This document shows, in pieces, positions 44,697 to 54,315 of a stretch of DNA of 64,000 bases (its first letter is position 1; every line of letters starts with the position of its first letter). The DNA is taken from positions 3,563,351 to 3,627,350 of the forward strand of contig NZ_CP012036.1 in assembly GCF_001298445.1 (NCBI RefSeq), read 5' to 3'. The stretch comes from Nostoc piscinale CENA21 (GTDB taxonomy: Bacteria > Cyanobacteriota > Cyanobacteriia > Cyanobacteriales > Nostocaceae). The position numbers and the translations under genes are program-made. The notes under the pieces were generated by a model. It saw nothing but the letters and a program-made list of their open reading frames with translations, was not told the DNA's origin and searched no databases.

Positions 44697-45635
44697 CTAC
44701 TCAGAAATAGATAGAACCCAATCTCGTAAAAGTTGATTTACCTGATCTGGAATTTCATCATGGGGACAATGACCAGCCCTGAGAAAATATTCAGTTAGTT
44801 GGGGGTAATATTGGCGGAACTTTTGCGAACGTTCTCGCGCCTTCATCCACGGATCAGCCTCGCCCCACAGTAATAATAAAGGACAAGTTAATCTTTGCAA
44901 TAGCACATCAACTTTTTCCCCTTGAGGACTGCTAAACACAGAGACAAACACATCAAAAGCCCCAGTATCATAAGCAGGGCGAGAAATTTCTTCTACTAAT
45001 TGGTCGGTAATTGCAGTTTTATCTAAATAAACTTTTTCTAAAGTGCGGCGAATTACCCAACGTTGTCGCACATATTGAAATATCAAAAATCGGGAAAAAG
45101 ATTGTTGAAAAATCCACTTGACACTACTACCTAAGATTTTTTCTAGGGGTGATGGTTGTTTAGGTGGCTGGATTTGTGATTGTAAAGCTTCTGGTTCTGC
45201 TGTGGGTTGGACTTCGCTAAAAGGGCCAGCACTATTGAGTAATACTACCCCAGCAACACTATCAGGATATTGGGCAGCAACAGACAAACTTGCATAGCCA
45301 CCAAGGGAGTTACCTGCAACGATCGCTCGGCGACCAATTACTTCACTGATAAAATCATGAAGTTGGTCACGCCATAAGTCTCCACTGTACTGTAGTTTAG
45401 GTTTAGCCGATCGCCCAAATCCCAACAAGTCGATCGCAAACACTTCAAAATCTTGATACAATCCACTAATATTCTTTCGCCAGTGGTCTGTGGAAGCGCC
45501 AAACCCATGTACCAATAGCAAAGGCGGACGTTGCGATTGTGAATTTCCTGCATGTACATAGTAAATTTTCTGCCCTCGCCACTGCCAATATTGCCCAGGA
45601 ACCGGATTTGTCAAAGGGGCTGTACTAACTTGCAT
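44697..45635 (-). CDS. Alpha/beta-fold hydrolase
   Basis: 312 aa. Oxyanion-hole motif HGFG (43-46), nucleophile elbow GNSLGG with Ser110, an aspartate in LLWGEADPWM and the catalytic His in RAGHCPHDE form a complete triad. This type resembles cyanobacterial and plastid hydrolases near chlorophyll metabolism (pheophytinase- or PPH-like), and also haloalkane dehalogenase-like esterases. Substrate not assignable. The protein is soluble with no signal peptide. Confidence 0.88.
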   Translation of the reverse strand: MQVSTAPLTNPVPGQYWQWRGQKIYYVHAGNSQSQRPPLLLVHGFGASTDHWRKNISGLYQDFEVFAIDLLGFGRSAKPKLQYSGDLWRDQLHDFISEVIGRRAIVAGNSLGGYASLSVAAQYPDSVAGVVLLNSAGPFSEVQPTAEPEALQSQIQPPKQPSPLEKILGSSVKWIFQQSFSRFLIFQYVRQRWVIRRTLEKVYLDKTAITDQLVEEISRPAYDTGAFDVFVSVFSSPQGEKVDVLLQRLTCPLLLLWGEADPWMKARERSQKFRQYYPQLTEYFLRAGHCPHDEIPDQVNQLLRDWVLSISE

Positions 45636-45797
45636 AATTTTAAGTAATGTTAAGTAGTTGTTAATAATTGTAGAGCAGGAGAGAGAAACAAGGGGGTAAG
45701 GGTATAGGAGTGTAAGGGTATAGGGTTGTGAGGGTGCAAGGGTGTACAGGGAAAATCTTCTTCTACCTTCTGCCTCCTGCCCCCTTAAGATTGACTA
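45636..45797. repeat. Low-complexity spacer, agggtgtaagggta-type units
   Basis: Positions 45690-45750 consist of variants of aagggtgta / agggtatagg. Their complement (taccctacaccc) precedes copies of the dispersed repeat elsewhere in this window (15760-15800, 55630-55670). Confidence 0.7.
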
Positions 45798-46670
45798 ATG
45801 ACTAAAATTACAGGCACTACCAAATTATTAGGGGTAATTGGACATCCGGTGGAACATTCGCTGTCGCCGTTGATGCACAATGCTGCGATATCAGAATTAG
45901 GATTAGATTATGTTTATTTACCTTTCCCGATCGCACCTGATAACTTAGAAATAGCGATCGCAGGTTTTGCGGCAATTGGGGTAACAGGTTTTAGTGTGAC
46001 AATTCCCCATAAACAGGCAATTATGCCGTTATTATCAGAAATTACCCCCGTAGCCCAGGCGATAGGTGCAGTCAATACTGTGACTCGCCAAAATCAGCGA
46101 TGGATAGGGACAAACACAGATATTGAAGGATTTATCGCCCCCTTACAAACAACATACCAACAAGATTGGAGTCAGAAAGTAGCGGTCATTTTAGGTAATG
46201 GTGGTGCAGCCAGGGCTGTAGTTGCAGGCTGTTATCAACTGGGTTTTGCGGAAATTTATGTGGTGGGACGCAATGAACAAAGATTAATCGAGTTTCGTGA
46301 TAGTTGGGGGAGTTCACCCATAGCCGAAAAGTTGCAAGTTTATACCTGGGCTAGTCTAGCTAAATTGATTCCCCAAGCTCATTTATTAGTGAATACAACG
46401 CCCATTGGGATGTATCCGCAAGTAGAAAACTCGCCTTTAAGTGTCGCAGAAATGGCTGATTTACCCCAAGGTGCGATCGCCTATGATTTAATTTATATCC
46501 CCCAACCGACAAAATTTCTTCAACAGGCACAAAATCAAGGGGCTATAGCCATTGATGGGCTAGAAATGTTAGTGCAACAAGGTGCAGCCGCCTTAAAAAT
46601 TTGGTTACAAATAGAAACTGTTCCAGTTGAGATTATGCGCCAAGCACTACGCCAACATTTAGGCTTATGA
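45798..46670 (+). CDS. aroE: Shikimate dehydrogenase
   Basis: 290 aa. Reduces 3-dehydroshikimate with NADPH in the aromatic amino-acid pathway. The substrate-binding motif GVIGHPVEHSLSPLMHNAAI is near the start, the catalytic lysine is in TIPHKQAI, the NADP-binding glycine motif is LGNGGAARAVV and NTTPIGM follows. The length is as usual for AroE. It is not in an operon with other aro genes. Confidence 0.96.
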   Translation: MTKITGTTKLLGVIGHPVEHSLSPLMHNAAISELGLDYVYLPFPIAPDNLEIAIAGFAAIGVTGFSVTIPHKQAIMPLLSEITPVAQAIGAVNTVTRQNQRWIGTNTDIEGFIAPLQTTYQQDWSQKVAVILGNGGAARAVVAGCYQLGFAEIYVVGRNEQRLIEFRDSWGSSPIAEKLQVYTWASLAKLIPQAHLLVNTTPIGMYPQVENSPLSVAEMADLPQGAIAYDLIYIPQPTKFLQQAQNQGAIAIDGLEMLVQQGAAALKIWLQIETVPVEIMRQALRQHLGL

Positions 46671-46844
46671 AAAAGTGCTGAGTCACCGAAGTTTGCTCAA
46701 CGGGGGAAACCCCCGCACGCAACTTCTCGCTGAGTGCTGAGGGGGTAGAGGGGATGGACAAGGTAGAAAATTGTTTCCTTATCTTCCTTGTCGTCCTTGT
46801 CACCCTTATCACCCTTGTCCCCTGCTCCCTTCATGATCAATTTT
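46671..46844. repeat. Repeat-filled spacer
   Basis: Contains agtgctg heptamers (46674, 46732), a hairpin cgggggaaacccccg and a run of cttgtc units (46765-46825), complementary to the caaggaaga units at the left end of the window. No gene. Confidence 0.65.
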
Positions 46845-48527
46845 TCACTCAACACGATCTGACAAGGTTAATGGTAATTGAACTATGAACCTTGTCCAAC
46901 CTTGAGAACTAGTAACTGTAATATTTCCTTGCAGATATTCCACAAGTTTTTTGACCAAAGTTAAACCTAAACCTGTACCGCTATTAAATGTAGATTCGTC
47001 TTGCAGAGCTTGGTAAGTATAATCAAAAATTGATAATTTATCTTGGTTTTGATTTTGGGATGTGCGATAAAACGGTTCAAAGATTTGAGCTTGTTCTGTG
47101 GACGAAATTTCTACACCAGAATTGCTCACAATAATTTCTACCGCAGAGATTGGAACATCAGGTGGTTTCTCTGGAGGATTTGGCTGATTAGAGATTGTTG
47201 TTAGTTGAACGCCCACTGTGATACTTTCGCCCAAGGGTGTATGTTTACAAGCATTCATTAATAACTCTGATAAAATCCTGGTCAAGATAGCCAAATCAGT
47301 CGTAATATTGGGCAAATCAGACGGAATTTCAATTGTTAAAATTTGCTGTTGAGTTTGAGCAAGATCCTGATAGCTTTCAGTAACATGAGGTAGCCAATCT
47401 TGTAGACGAATAGAAGTTAATTCTAGAGGATACATATCTGCGTCTACAAAACGCATATTTAATAAATCATCTACTAAATTTAGTTCGCGTTCGCATTCGT
47501 AACGTAAGATGTTGATATAGTAAGCTACAGCATTTATTTCTGGAGGTTTACCAGACTGAATCATCCGTCGGCGATCGAGAATACTTTCCAGCATTGTAAT
47601 TGCCATTTTCATGTTTGATAATGGCGTACGCATTTCATGAGAAGTAGCTGCAAGAAAATCTTCTTTTAACTGGTTTAGTCGTTGCAGTTCTGTCATTTGA
47701 ATTTCTAACTGACGGGAGCGTTCATTGGCAAGGTTGCGCTCTTGAGTTAATCTGCGTTGGGTATCATCTCGAAATACTAAGACTGCGCCTGTAATTTTAC
47801 CTTTATTGTCGCGTAGAGGAGCAGCACTATCCGCAATGGGAATAGCATTTTTATCTTTGGTAATTAATAAAGTGCGATCGCTTAAATATACAGTAGTTTC
47901 TTGTTGTAAAGCTGCATGAATGGGGTTTGATACAGGTGCTTTAGTTTGTTCGTCAACTAGGGAAAAAATTTTTTCTAATAATTGATTTTGCCCTTCTTGT
48001 AATTGCCAGCCTGTAAGGGTTTCAGCTACTTGATTCATATACTTAATTTGTAACTGGGGATTAACTACAATCACCCCATCCCCCATACCGCGCAACACAG
48101 TACTCAAAAACTGTTCTCGTTCATAGCGATTCAGTGCCGTTTGAATAGCAACATAGAGTTCTTGATCTCTGATGGGTTTGAGAATGTAACCAAAGGGAAA
48201 AGTCAGAGTTGCCCTTTCTACAGTACTTTGGTCAGAGTGACCTGTAACATAGATAATCGGGATTTGTAAATTATTCCAGATTGCTTCTGCGGCTTGGATA
48301 CCATCACTTTCACCCCGTAATCTAATATCCATCAAAATCAAGTTTGGGCGCAATGCTGTTGCTTTTTCTATAGCGGCTTCTGCGGTATCTGCAATCTCAA
48401 CAACGGTGTAACCCAAGGCTTCTAAACTTTCTTGCAAATTGATGGCAAGAATATACTCATCTTCCACAACCAAAACTTTTACTGTCTTGCTTGTGCTTGT
48501 ATCGGAGGAGATATCTATCATATTCAT
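46845..48527 (-). CDS. Hybrid response regulator / PAS / histidine kinase
   Basis: 560 aa. A receiver domain (phospho-acceptor D67 in LILMDIRL, then TGHSD and LKPI) is followed by a PAS domain (VLRGMGDGVIVVNPQLQIKY) and a HisKA histidine kinase (ATSHEMRTPLSNMKM), with N-box NACKHTP and G-box GTGLGLTLV. A receiver-first kinase like this passes signals onward from another kinase. Its ATG overlaps the stop of the big sensor kinase by four bases, so that kinase is the obvious input. Output DNA-binding partners are not in the window. Confidence 0.92.
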   Translation of the reverse strand: MNMIDISSDTSTSKTVKVLVVEDEYILAINLQESLEALGYTVVEIADTAEAAIEKATALRPNLILMDIRLRGESDGIQAAEAIWNNLQIPIIYVTGHSDQSTVERATLTFPFGYILKPIRDQELYVAIQTALNRYEREQFLSTVLRGMGDGVIVVNPQLQIKYMNQVAETLTGWQLQEGQNQLLEKIFSLVDEQTKAPVSNPIHAALQQETTVYLSDRTLLITKDKNAIPIADSAAPLRDNKGKITGAVLVFRDDTQRRLTQERNLANERSRQLEIQMTELQRLNQLKEDFLAATSHEMRTPLSNMKMAITMLESILDRRRMIQSGKPPEINAVAYYINILRYECERELNLVDDLLNMRFVDADMYPLELTSIRLQDWLPHVTESYQDLAQTQQQILTIEIPSDLPNITTDLAILTRILSELLMNACKHTPLGESITVGVQLTTISNQPNPPEKPPDVPISAVEIIVSNSGVEISSTEQAQIFEPFYRTSQNQNQDKLSIFDYTYQALQDESTFNSGTGLGLTLVKKLVEYLQGNITVTSSQGWTRFIVQLPLTLSDRVE

Positions 48528-51500
48528 GCCCTGCTTTTTGTAAAAGTAATTTTAAATTCTGTGCCTTGTTGAGAATTAACTTCCATCGTTCCTCTTAACT
48601 GTTTCACTAAACCTTGGACAAGAATAATACCCAAGGTTTTTGTGTATTTAGGATTAAAGTCTTGAGGCAGTCCAACTCCATTGTCTTGAATGGTTAATAT
48701 CAAGTTGTAATTATCTTGCTGCTCTAAGCTAACGATAATTTCTCCTGTACTTTGATGAGGAAAAGCGTATTTTAAAGCATTGGAAACTAATTCATTGATA
48801 ATCAAACCACAAGGGATGGCTGTTTCAATGTCTAAGCTGGCATTATTAACTTGGATTTTCAGTTTAATACAGTTAGGTGTGACATTGTAAGAATCAAATA
48901 AATGAGTGGTCAAATCGGGGATGTATTGAGCAAAATCTATGTTTGCTAAATCGGCGGAACGGTAGAGTTTTTCATGAACTAAGGCAATAGAAGCAATGCG
49001 GTTTTGACTATCACGCAGAATTGCTGTGGCTTCAGGGTCTTGTGTCCGTCGGCATTGCATTTGTAACAGACTACTAACAATGCCTAAATTGTTTTTGACA
49101 CGATGATGAATTTCTTTGAGTAAAACCTCTTTTTCTTTCAGAGACGCTTTGAGTCGCTCTTGGATTTGCTTTTGTTCGGTAATGTCTTGGTGAACCGCAA
49201 CGAAAACTTGTCCATACTCAGGATGCTCAAACATAGAAGTTGTCGCACTACACCAGAAAGGTGTGCCATCTTTTTTCACATTGTGGACTTCATAGCTGGC
49301 TTCACCATGTTGCAAAACAGTTGCACTGATGGCTTGATTCACTGCTTCAGCTTCCGCTTGATCCTTGGCATAATTGATAATTGAGATATGTATGCCAGTT
49401 AATTCATTAGTGTCATAACCAAACATTTTCTCAAACTTAGGATTGGCATAAACGATAATGCCATCGCTGGCGCGAACTAAGCAGATTCCTTCAGCCATGT
49501 TGCGCGTAATGACTGCTTGTAGTTCTAGCATTTGTTGAGCGTGTTTCTGCTCTGTAATATTAATACCACTACCAACGATGCGGTAAACACGGTGATTATC
49601 GTCTCTCAAGGGAGTCAGGCTGGTGAACCACCAAGTTTCTTGGCCTTTAAATGGTAAACATTCTTCATAAGTAATAGTTGTGCCTGCGTTGAGACAATCT
49701 TGATAATGTTGTCTTACCTTCGTCGCCGGAGTGGGAGGAAACAACTGTTCTGGGGTTTTGCCTTGCACATCATCGGAAATTAGACCTGTGAGTTTTTCGT
49801 GAGCAGTATTCAAACCGACATAACGAAAATCATCATCGACCACATCGACCACAAAAATTGCCTGGGCTACACCATCGTAAATACTGCGTAAAAAATTTTC
49901 TTTTTCTTGCAGTGCTTGTTCTGCTTGTTTGCGATCGCTAATATTAAATGCAACTCCTTGTAAGATTGGAGTTTTGCCATCGGGTGCTAATACTAAACGC
50001 GCCTGATCCTGTACCCAAATGACTTTGTTATCTTGAGTCATCATCCGATATTCAATGTTGAGAGGCTCTCCTGTTGCAAGTGTTGTTTGAACTGCTTGTA
50101 GGACAAATGGGTGATCTTGTGGATTGACAAAGTTTACCCAACTGTTGCAGAGGCCTGCTTCCCATTCTTGTGCTGGGACATTGAGTAATGTTTGAATTTG
50201 GGGACTGATGTAGGCAAATTCCGAAGTACCTGCGATTGGTGATGTGTAAACTACTCCGGGAATTTGCTCAACTAAAGTGCGATATTGCAATTCGGCTTGC
50301 TTGAGTTTTTCTTCTGCTAGTTTGCGATCGCTAATATCAATAATTACACCCAACATCCGAATTGGCTGACCCTCTGTGTCATAAATTCCATGTCCTTTTC
50401 CTGTCAGCCAGCGAATTTCGCCATTAGGAAAAATTACCCGATATTCTGCCTCAAAATTAGTATGATCTGCCAAAGCCTGGAGGACAGTTTGTTCAATTCG
50501 TTCTATATCCTCTGGATGAACAGCATCACGCCATAATTGATATTGGGCTGTTGATATTTCTGGATCTAAGCCTAGCAAGCGACAGTGATTGTCATCCCAA
50601 ATCACTTCATTTGTTTGCAGATTCCAATCCCAAGTCCCAATTTGGGTATATTCTAATGTGAGTCGCTGTTGTTCTTCACTTCTAGTTAATGCTGCTTCTG
50701 CTAATTTGCGATCGCTAATATCAGTCACTCGTACCAAATTCATCACCTGCTCGGCAACTCGAATTTGTTTAATTGCAATATTTCCCCAAAAACAATTACC
50801 CTGCTGCGTAACGTACTCAATTTCTTGGCTCCAAAATCCTTGCTGATTCATTATTGCCAGGATATCAGCTACTTCCTGAGAACTAAATGGTCGTTTGTGC
50901 AGGGTTTGTCCTTCAATCCCAATTAGGTCAGCTTTACATCGCGCCGCAAATAATTCTACAGCCCGATGGTTGCAGTCGAGCGTTAATAATGTTTGGGGAT
51001 CAACCAGAAACAGAGCATCAGCCGATTCGTTATAAATGGCTTCGAGCAAATCACGGCTCTTGATAATTTCTAATTCAGCTTGTTTACGCTCTGTAATATC
51101 GAGAACGGCTCCAAATAACTTGATACTTTTGGTTTCGGTATTGTATGCTACATCTGCTCTAGATTCTAAGTAGCGCATTGAGCCATCAGGCCGAATAATC
51201 CGATATTCCACGTTAATCGGGACTGCATCGACAATTGCTGCTAAAAAATGGGCTTGTAAACCTGGCCGATCATCTGGGTGAACCATTTGCAGAAATTCTG
51301 CTTGAGTTGGTGCTGGTTGAATTGGGCAAAGACCAAAAATCCGAAAGGTTTCTACTGACCAAATTTGCGGTTCATCACCCAAGTTCCATTCCCAACTGCC
51401 GACATGGGCGATATGCTGGGCAGCAGTTAGCTGTAATTCACTACGGCGCAATTTTTCTTCTGCCTGAATGCGATCGCGTAATGCCGCTTGTCGTTCGGTA

Positions 51501-53455
51501 ATATCTCGGCCTTCAGGAATTAACAAAATAACTTCGCCCGTTTCGTCCTGGAGTGGACGCAAGGAAAAATCAATTGTTGCTACTTGGTGATTTGCTCCCA
51601 AAACATCCACTTCATAGCGGACAAAGTTTCCTTGAGTCGCTGAAGCAATTGCCTGTTTAAGTTGCTCTTGAATTTCTGGCGAAATTGTCCACCAGTGTGT
51701 TTCCCAAAATGGTCGATTAATTACGTCTTCCGGCTTAATTCCTGCAAAATCGAGCGCCGTTTGATTTGCTTCTAGCAAAGTTCCATCAACACTCAGCAGC
51801 CCGATAAACTGAAATGAATTGTTGAAAATGCCACGAAATCTACGTTCGCTGGCTTGTAAAGCCGCTTCTGCTTGCTTGCGTTCTGTAATATCTTGAGCAG
51901 TACCGTAAAGGCGTGCTACCTCTCCATTAGTATTAAACTCGGCATAGCCAATCCCCTCAACATAAATTTCAACATTGTCAACTCTAGTAGCACGTAGCAC
52001 TAGTTTGTAAGATTCACCAGTAGCAATAGCACGCTTAACAGCTTGGTCTAATTTTTCTCGATCTTCGGGGTGATATAGCTGTAGATTTTCTGTATATGTG
52101 GGGGGTGAGAGTTTACTGTCGCGTTGAAAAAGTTCAAACAGCCCTTTTGACCAGCTAACTTTACCAGTGGCAAGGTCATACTCCCAGTTACCCAAACGAG
52201 CCACGCGCTGCGCTTCTTCTAACAAAGCTTCATTTTTGCGGAGTATTTCTTCAGTGCGTTTAAATTCTGTAATATCAACTACCATTCCATCCCAAGCTAT
52301 GCGACCATCTTCCAACCGCCGTGGCGAGGAACGAAAATGACACCACTTCAGTTGATTACTAGGTGTACAGATTCGTAGTTGAATATTAAAAATACTGAGA
52401 TGCTGTCTTGACTCATTCTCTGCGGCATGAAGTCGGGGGATATCTTCTGGGATAAACTGACTATAGAGTAGGCTGGCATCTTGGAGTGCATCTGCGGCGC
52501 TCACTTCCATGATGTTTTCAATTCCAGCACTTAAATAATAAAAGCGATCGCTACCATCTAATTCTCGAATGACTTTGTAAATTGCCCCATTCGGCAAGTT
52601 ATCTCCAATCCGTCGCAACATCGCTTCCCGTTCTTGCAAAACCAATTCTACTTGTTTGCGGTCTGTAATCTCTCCTAATGAACCAACCAACCGCACAGGA
52701 TTTCCTTGCTCATCCCAAACGGCTTTGGCGCGTGATCTAAACCATCCATAACTACCATCTTTACGGCGCAATCGATATTCAACGTTATAATCTGGGGCTT
52801 GTTTTAATAAATAAGCTGTTTGAGCTGCTATGACTTGTTCATAATCATTAGGATGTATGCGTTTACTCCATTCATCATCTTCATTGCTCAGTTCATGATG
52901 CTTATATCCCAACATTTCATACCAACGTTCTGAACGATAAGTTTGATTAGTTGTGATGTCCCAATCCCAAATCGCCTCACTCGTACCAGCCACAGCCAAG
53001 TGCCAACGTTCTTCACTGCACCGTAAAGCTGCTTCTATTTTTTGACGTTCGCTAATTTCTCGCGCTAGTTCTTTGTTTGTGGCTTCTAGTTGTGCGGGAC
53101 TGGGAAAGGTTAGGGCTTGTGGCATTAAACGTATCAGTTCTAATGCTGTGTACAGTGATACTACAGATGCGATCGCTTTCATCCCGCCACTCAGCCAATA
53201 TATAGGATGCCAAAGCGTCCAAATTTCTATCCAGTGAGCTGTGCCACAACTTAGCATCAATAAAGCAAACAGCAAAAAAATCCAGTTAAATGGTAAATCT
53301 CGGCGTTTGCGAATGAAATATAGTAGTGTGCAGGGAATAGAATAATAGGCGATCGCAATCAAACTATCAGATACAATATGCAGCCATAACAACATCGATT
53401 GCCCAGCATCGCTATGATTACAAGGAATCAACGGTATTTGCATAAAAATATTCAT
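48524..53455 (-). CDS. Sensor histidine kinase with ethylene-receptor-type domain and about ten PAS domains
   Basis: 1643 aa. Residues 1-118 are three membrane helices of the plant ethylene-receptor type. Asp30, Tyr37, Cys70 and His74 align, each shifted by five, with ETR1 residues D25, Y32, C65 and H69 that bind copper and ethylene. About ten PAS/PAC units follow (each ending DITERKQAE or similar). The end is a HisKA_2 kinase (LLKEIHHRVKNNLGIVSSLL, phospho-His in HHRVKNN) with an HATPase (NELVSNALKYAFP). Coupled to the hybrid kinase gene by a 4-base overlap. Ligands of the PAS units (heme, flavin or none) are unknown. Confidence 0.9.
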   Translation of the reverse strand: MNIFMQIPLIPCNHSDAGQSMLLWLHIVSDSLIAIAYYSIPCTLLYFIRKRRDLPFNWIFLLFALLMLSCGTAHWIEIWTLWHPIYWLSGGMKAIASVVSLYTALELIRLMPQALTFPSPAQLEATNKELAREISERQKIEAALRCSEERWHLAVAGTSEAIWDWDITTNQTYRSERWYEMLGYKHHELSNEDDEWSKRIHPNDYEQVIAAQTAYLLKQAPDYNVEYRLRRKDGSYGWFRSRAKAVWDEQGNPVRLVGSLGEITDRKQVELVLQEREAMLRRIGDNLPNGAIYKVIRELDGSDRFYYLSAGIENIMEVSAADALQDASLLYSQFIPEDIPRLHAAENESRQHLSIFNIQLRICTPSNQLKWCHFRSSPRRLEDGRIAWDGMVVDITEFKRTEEILRKNEALLEEAQRVARLGNWEYDLATGKVSWSKGLFELFQRDSKLSPPTYTENLQLYHPEDREKLDQAVKRAIATGESYKLVLRATRVDNVEIYVEGIGYAEFNTNGEVARLYGTAQDITERKQAEAALQASERRFRGIFNNSFQFIGLLSVDGTLLEANQTALDFAGIKPEDVINRPFWETHWWTISPEIQEQLKQAIASATQGNFVRYEVDVLGANHQVATIDFSLRPLQDETGEVILLIPEGRDITERQAALRDRIQAEEKLRRSELQLTAAQHIAHVGSWEWNLGDEPQIWSVETFRIFGLCPIQPAPTQAEFLQMVHPDDRPGLQAHFLAAIVDAVPINVEYRIIRPDGSMRYLESRADVAYNTETKSIKLFGAVLDITERKQAELEIIKSRDLLEAIYNESADALFLVDPQTLLTLDCNHRAVELFAARCKADLIGIEGQTLHKRPFSSQEVADILAIMNQQGFWSQEIEYVTQQGNCFWGNIAIKQIRVAEQVMNLVRVTDISDRKLAEAALTRSEEQQRLTLEYTQIGTWDWNLQTNEVIWDDNHCRLLGLDPEISTAQYQLWRDAVHPEDIERIEQTVLQALADHTNFEAEYRVIFPNGEIRWLTGKGHGIYDTEGQPIRMLGVIIDISDRKLAEEKLKQAELQYRTLVEQIPGVVYTSPIAGTSEFAYISPQIQTLLNVPAQEWEAGLCNSWVNFVNPQDHPFVLQAVQTTLATGEPLNIEYRMMTQDNKVIWVQDQARLVLAPDGKTPILQGVAFNISDRKQAEQALQEKENFLRSIYDGVAQAIFVVDVVDDDFRYVGLNTAHEKLTGLISDDVQGKTPEQLFPPTPATKVRQHYQDCLNAGTTITYEECLPFKGQETWWFTSLTPLRDDNHRVYRIVGSGINITEQKHAQQMLELQAVITRNMAEGICLVRASDGIIVYANPKFEKMFGYDTNELTGIHISIINYAKDQAEAEAVNQAISATVLQHGEASYEVHNVKKDGTPFWCSATTSMFEHPEYGQVFVAVHQDITEQKQIQERLKASLKEKEVLLKEIHHRVKNNLGIVSSLLQMQCRRTQDPEATAILRDSQNRIASIALVHEKLYRSADLANIDFAQYIPDLTTHLFDSYNVTPNCIKLKIQVNNASLDIETAIPCGLIINELVSNALKYAFPHQSTGEIIVSLEQQDNYNLILTIQDNGVGLPQDFNPKYTKTLGIILVQGLVKQLRGTMEVNSQQGTEFKITFTKSRA

Positions 53456-53646
53456 AAAGTTTTCTGAGACATAATTTCCCGCAAGAGTATATCTATCGTA
53501 AAGAATAGGTTTGATTTTTCACCCACATAATTTTGAATTGATCACCCTTGTGGAAAATGTCATACTGCGATCGCTAAAGTTCTGCCAAAGGCAACGTTTA
53601 AGAACCCTGATAACATAGAAGAAAGTTCAACTGAACTACCAAAGTT

Positions 53647-53901
53647 ATGAGCAGTATTAATATTTCCTTACCTGAATCTATGAAAGTCTTTGTGGAAGAA
53701 CAAGTCACTAAAGGTGGCTACAGTTCGGTAAGCGAGTATTTACAAGAGTTGATTAGTCAAGAGCAAAAACGCCAGACACAAGAACACATAGAAGAACTTT
53801 TAATTGCCGGGCTTGAAAGTGGAGAAGCAATAGAAGTTAATGATGAATGGTGGGAGCAAAAACGCACGTACCTAACAAATCACCTGTATGAAGACCAATA
53901 A
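53647..53901 (+). CDS. ParD-like antitoxin
   Basis: 84 aa. The N-terminal ribbon-helix-helix (INISLPESMKVFVEEQVTKGGYSSVSEYLQELI) is typical of ParD/CopG antitoxins, with the toxin-binding tail after residue 55 (ESGEAIEVNDEWWEQKRTYL). It binds DNA to repress its own operon and neutralises the next product. The stop and the ATG of the toxin share a base (taatg). Confidence 0.88.
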   Translation: MSSINISLPESMKVFVEEQVTKGGYSSVSEYLQELISQEQKRQTQEHIEELLIAGLESGEAIEVNDEWWEQKRTYLTNHLYEDQ

Positions 53902-54219
53902 TGGCAAAACGCATAGTCATTACACCCAAAGCTAGTTTAGACATTGATGAGTGTTTTGCGTACATTGCTCAAGAAAACCCCGAAACAGCTCTTATATTTT
54001 TTGATTCCATAAGAGAAACTTTTGCACAGTTAGCTAGAATGCCTGGAATGGGGAGTAGTTATCCTTTAGATAACTTACGTTTACATGGTTTACGTAAGTG
54101 GGTTGTTAAAGGATTTAAAAGGTATCTAATTTTTTTATTGCGAGCGAGATGAAAGTATTGAAATTATACGCATTCTCCACGCTAGGCAAAATATAGAAAC
54201 GATTCTAGACCACGAATGA
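53901..54219 (+). CDS. ParE/RelE-type toxin, frame interrupted near the 3' end
   Basis: The uninterrupted frame (to 54152) gives 83 residues, KASLDIDECFAYIAQENPET...GLRKWVVKGFKRYLIF, matching ParE. It then runs into an unrelated tail. Dropping one T from the 7-T run at 54130-54136 restores YCERDESIEIIRILHARQNI and a stop at 54217-54219, giving 105 aa, the normal length and C-terminus of the family. As given, the C-terminal strand is lost and the toxin would be dead. Homopolymer error or true inactivation. Confidence 0.8.
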
Positions 54220-54234
54220 TATTGATACGCAACA

Positions 54235-54272
54235 GGTAAATAAAACCCCCAACTTTTTCACAAAGCTGGGGT
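54235..54272 (-). terminator. Rho-independent terminator of thrC
   Basis: On the minus strand aaccccagcttt pairs with aaagttgggggtt (one bulge) and is followed by ttatttacc. It is about 45 bases beyond the thrC stop. Confidence 0.75.
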
Positions 54273-54315
54273 TCTAGTTGTCAATCAAGCGATCGCATAT
54301 TGCCAAAAACAACTT

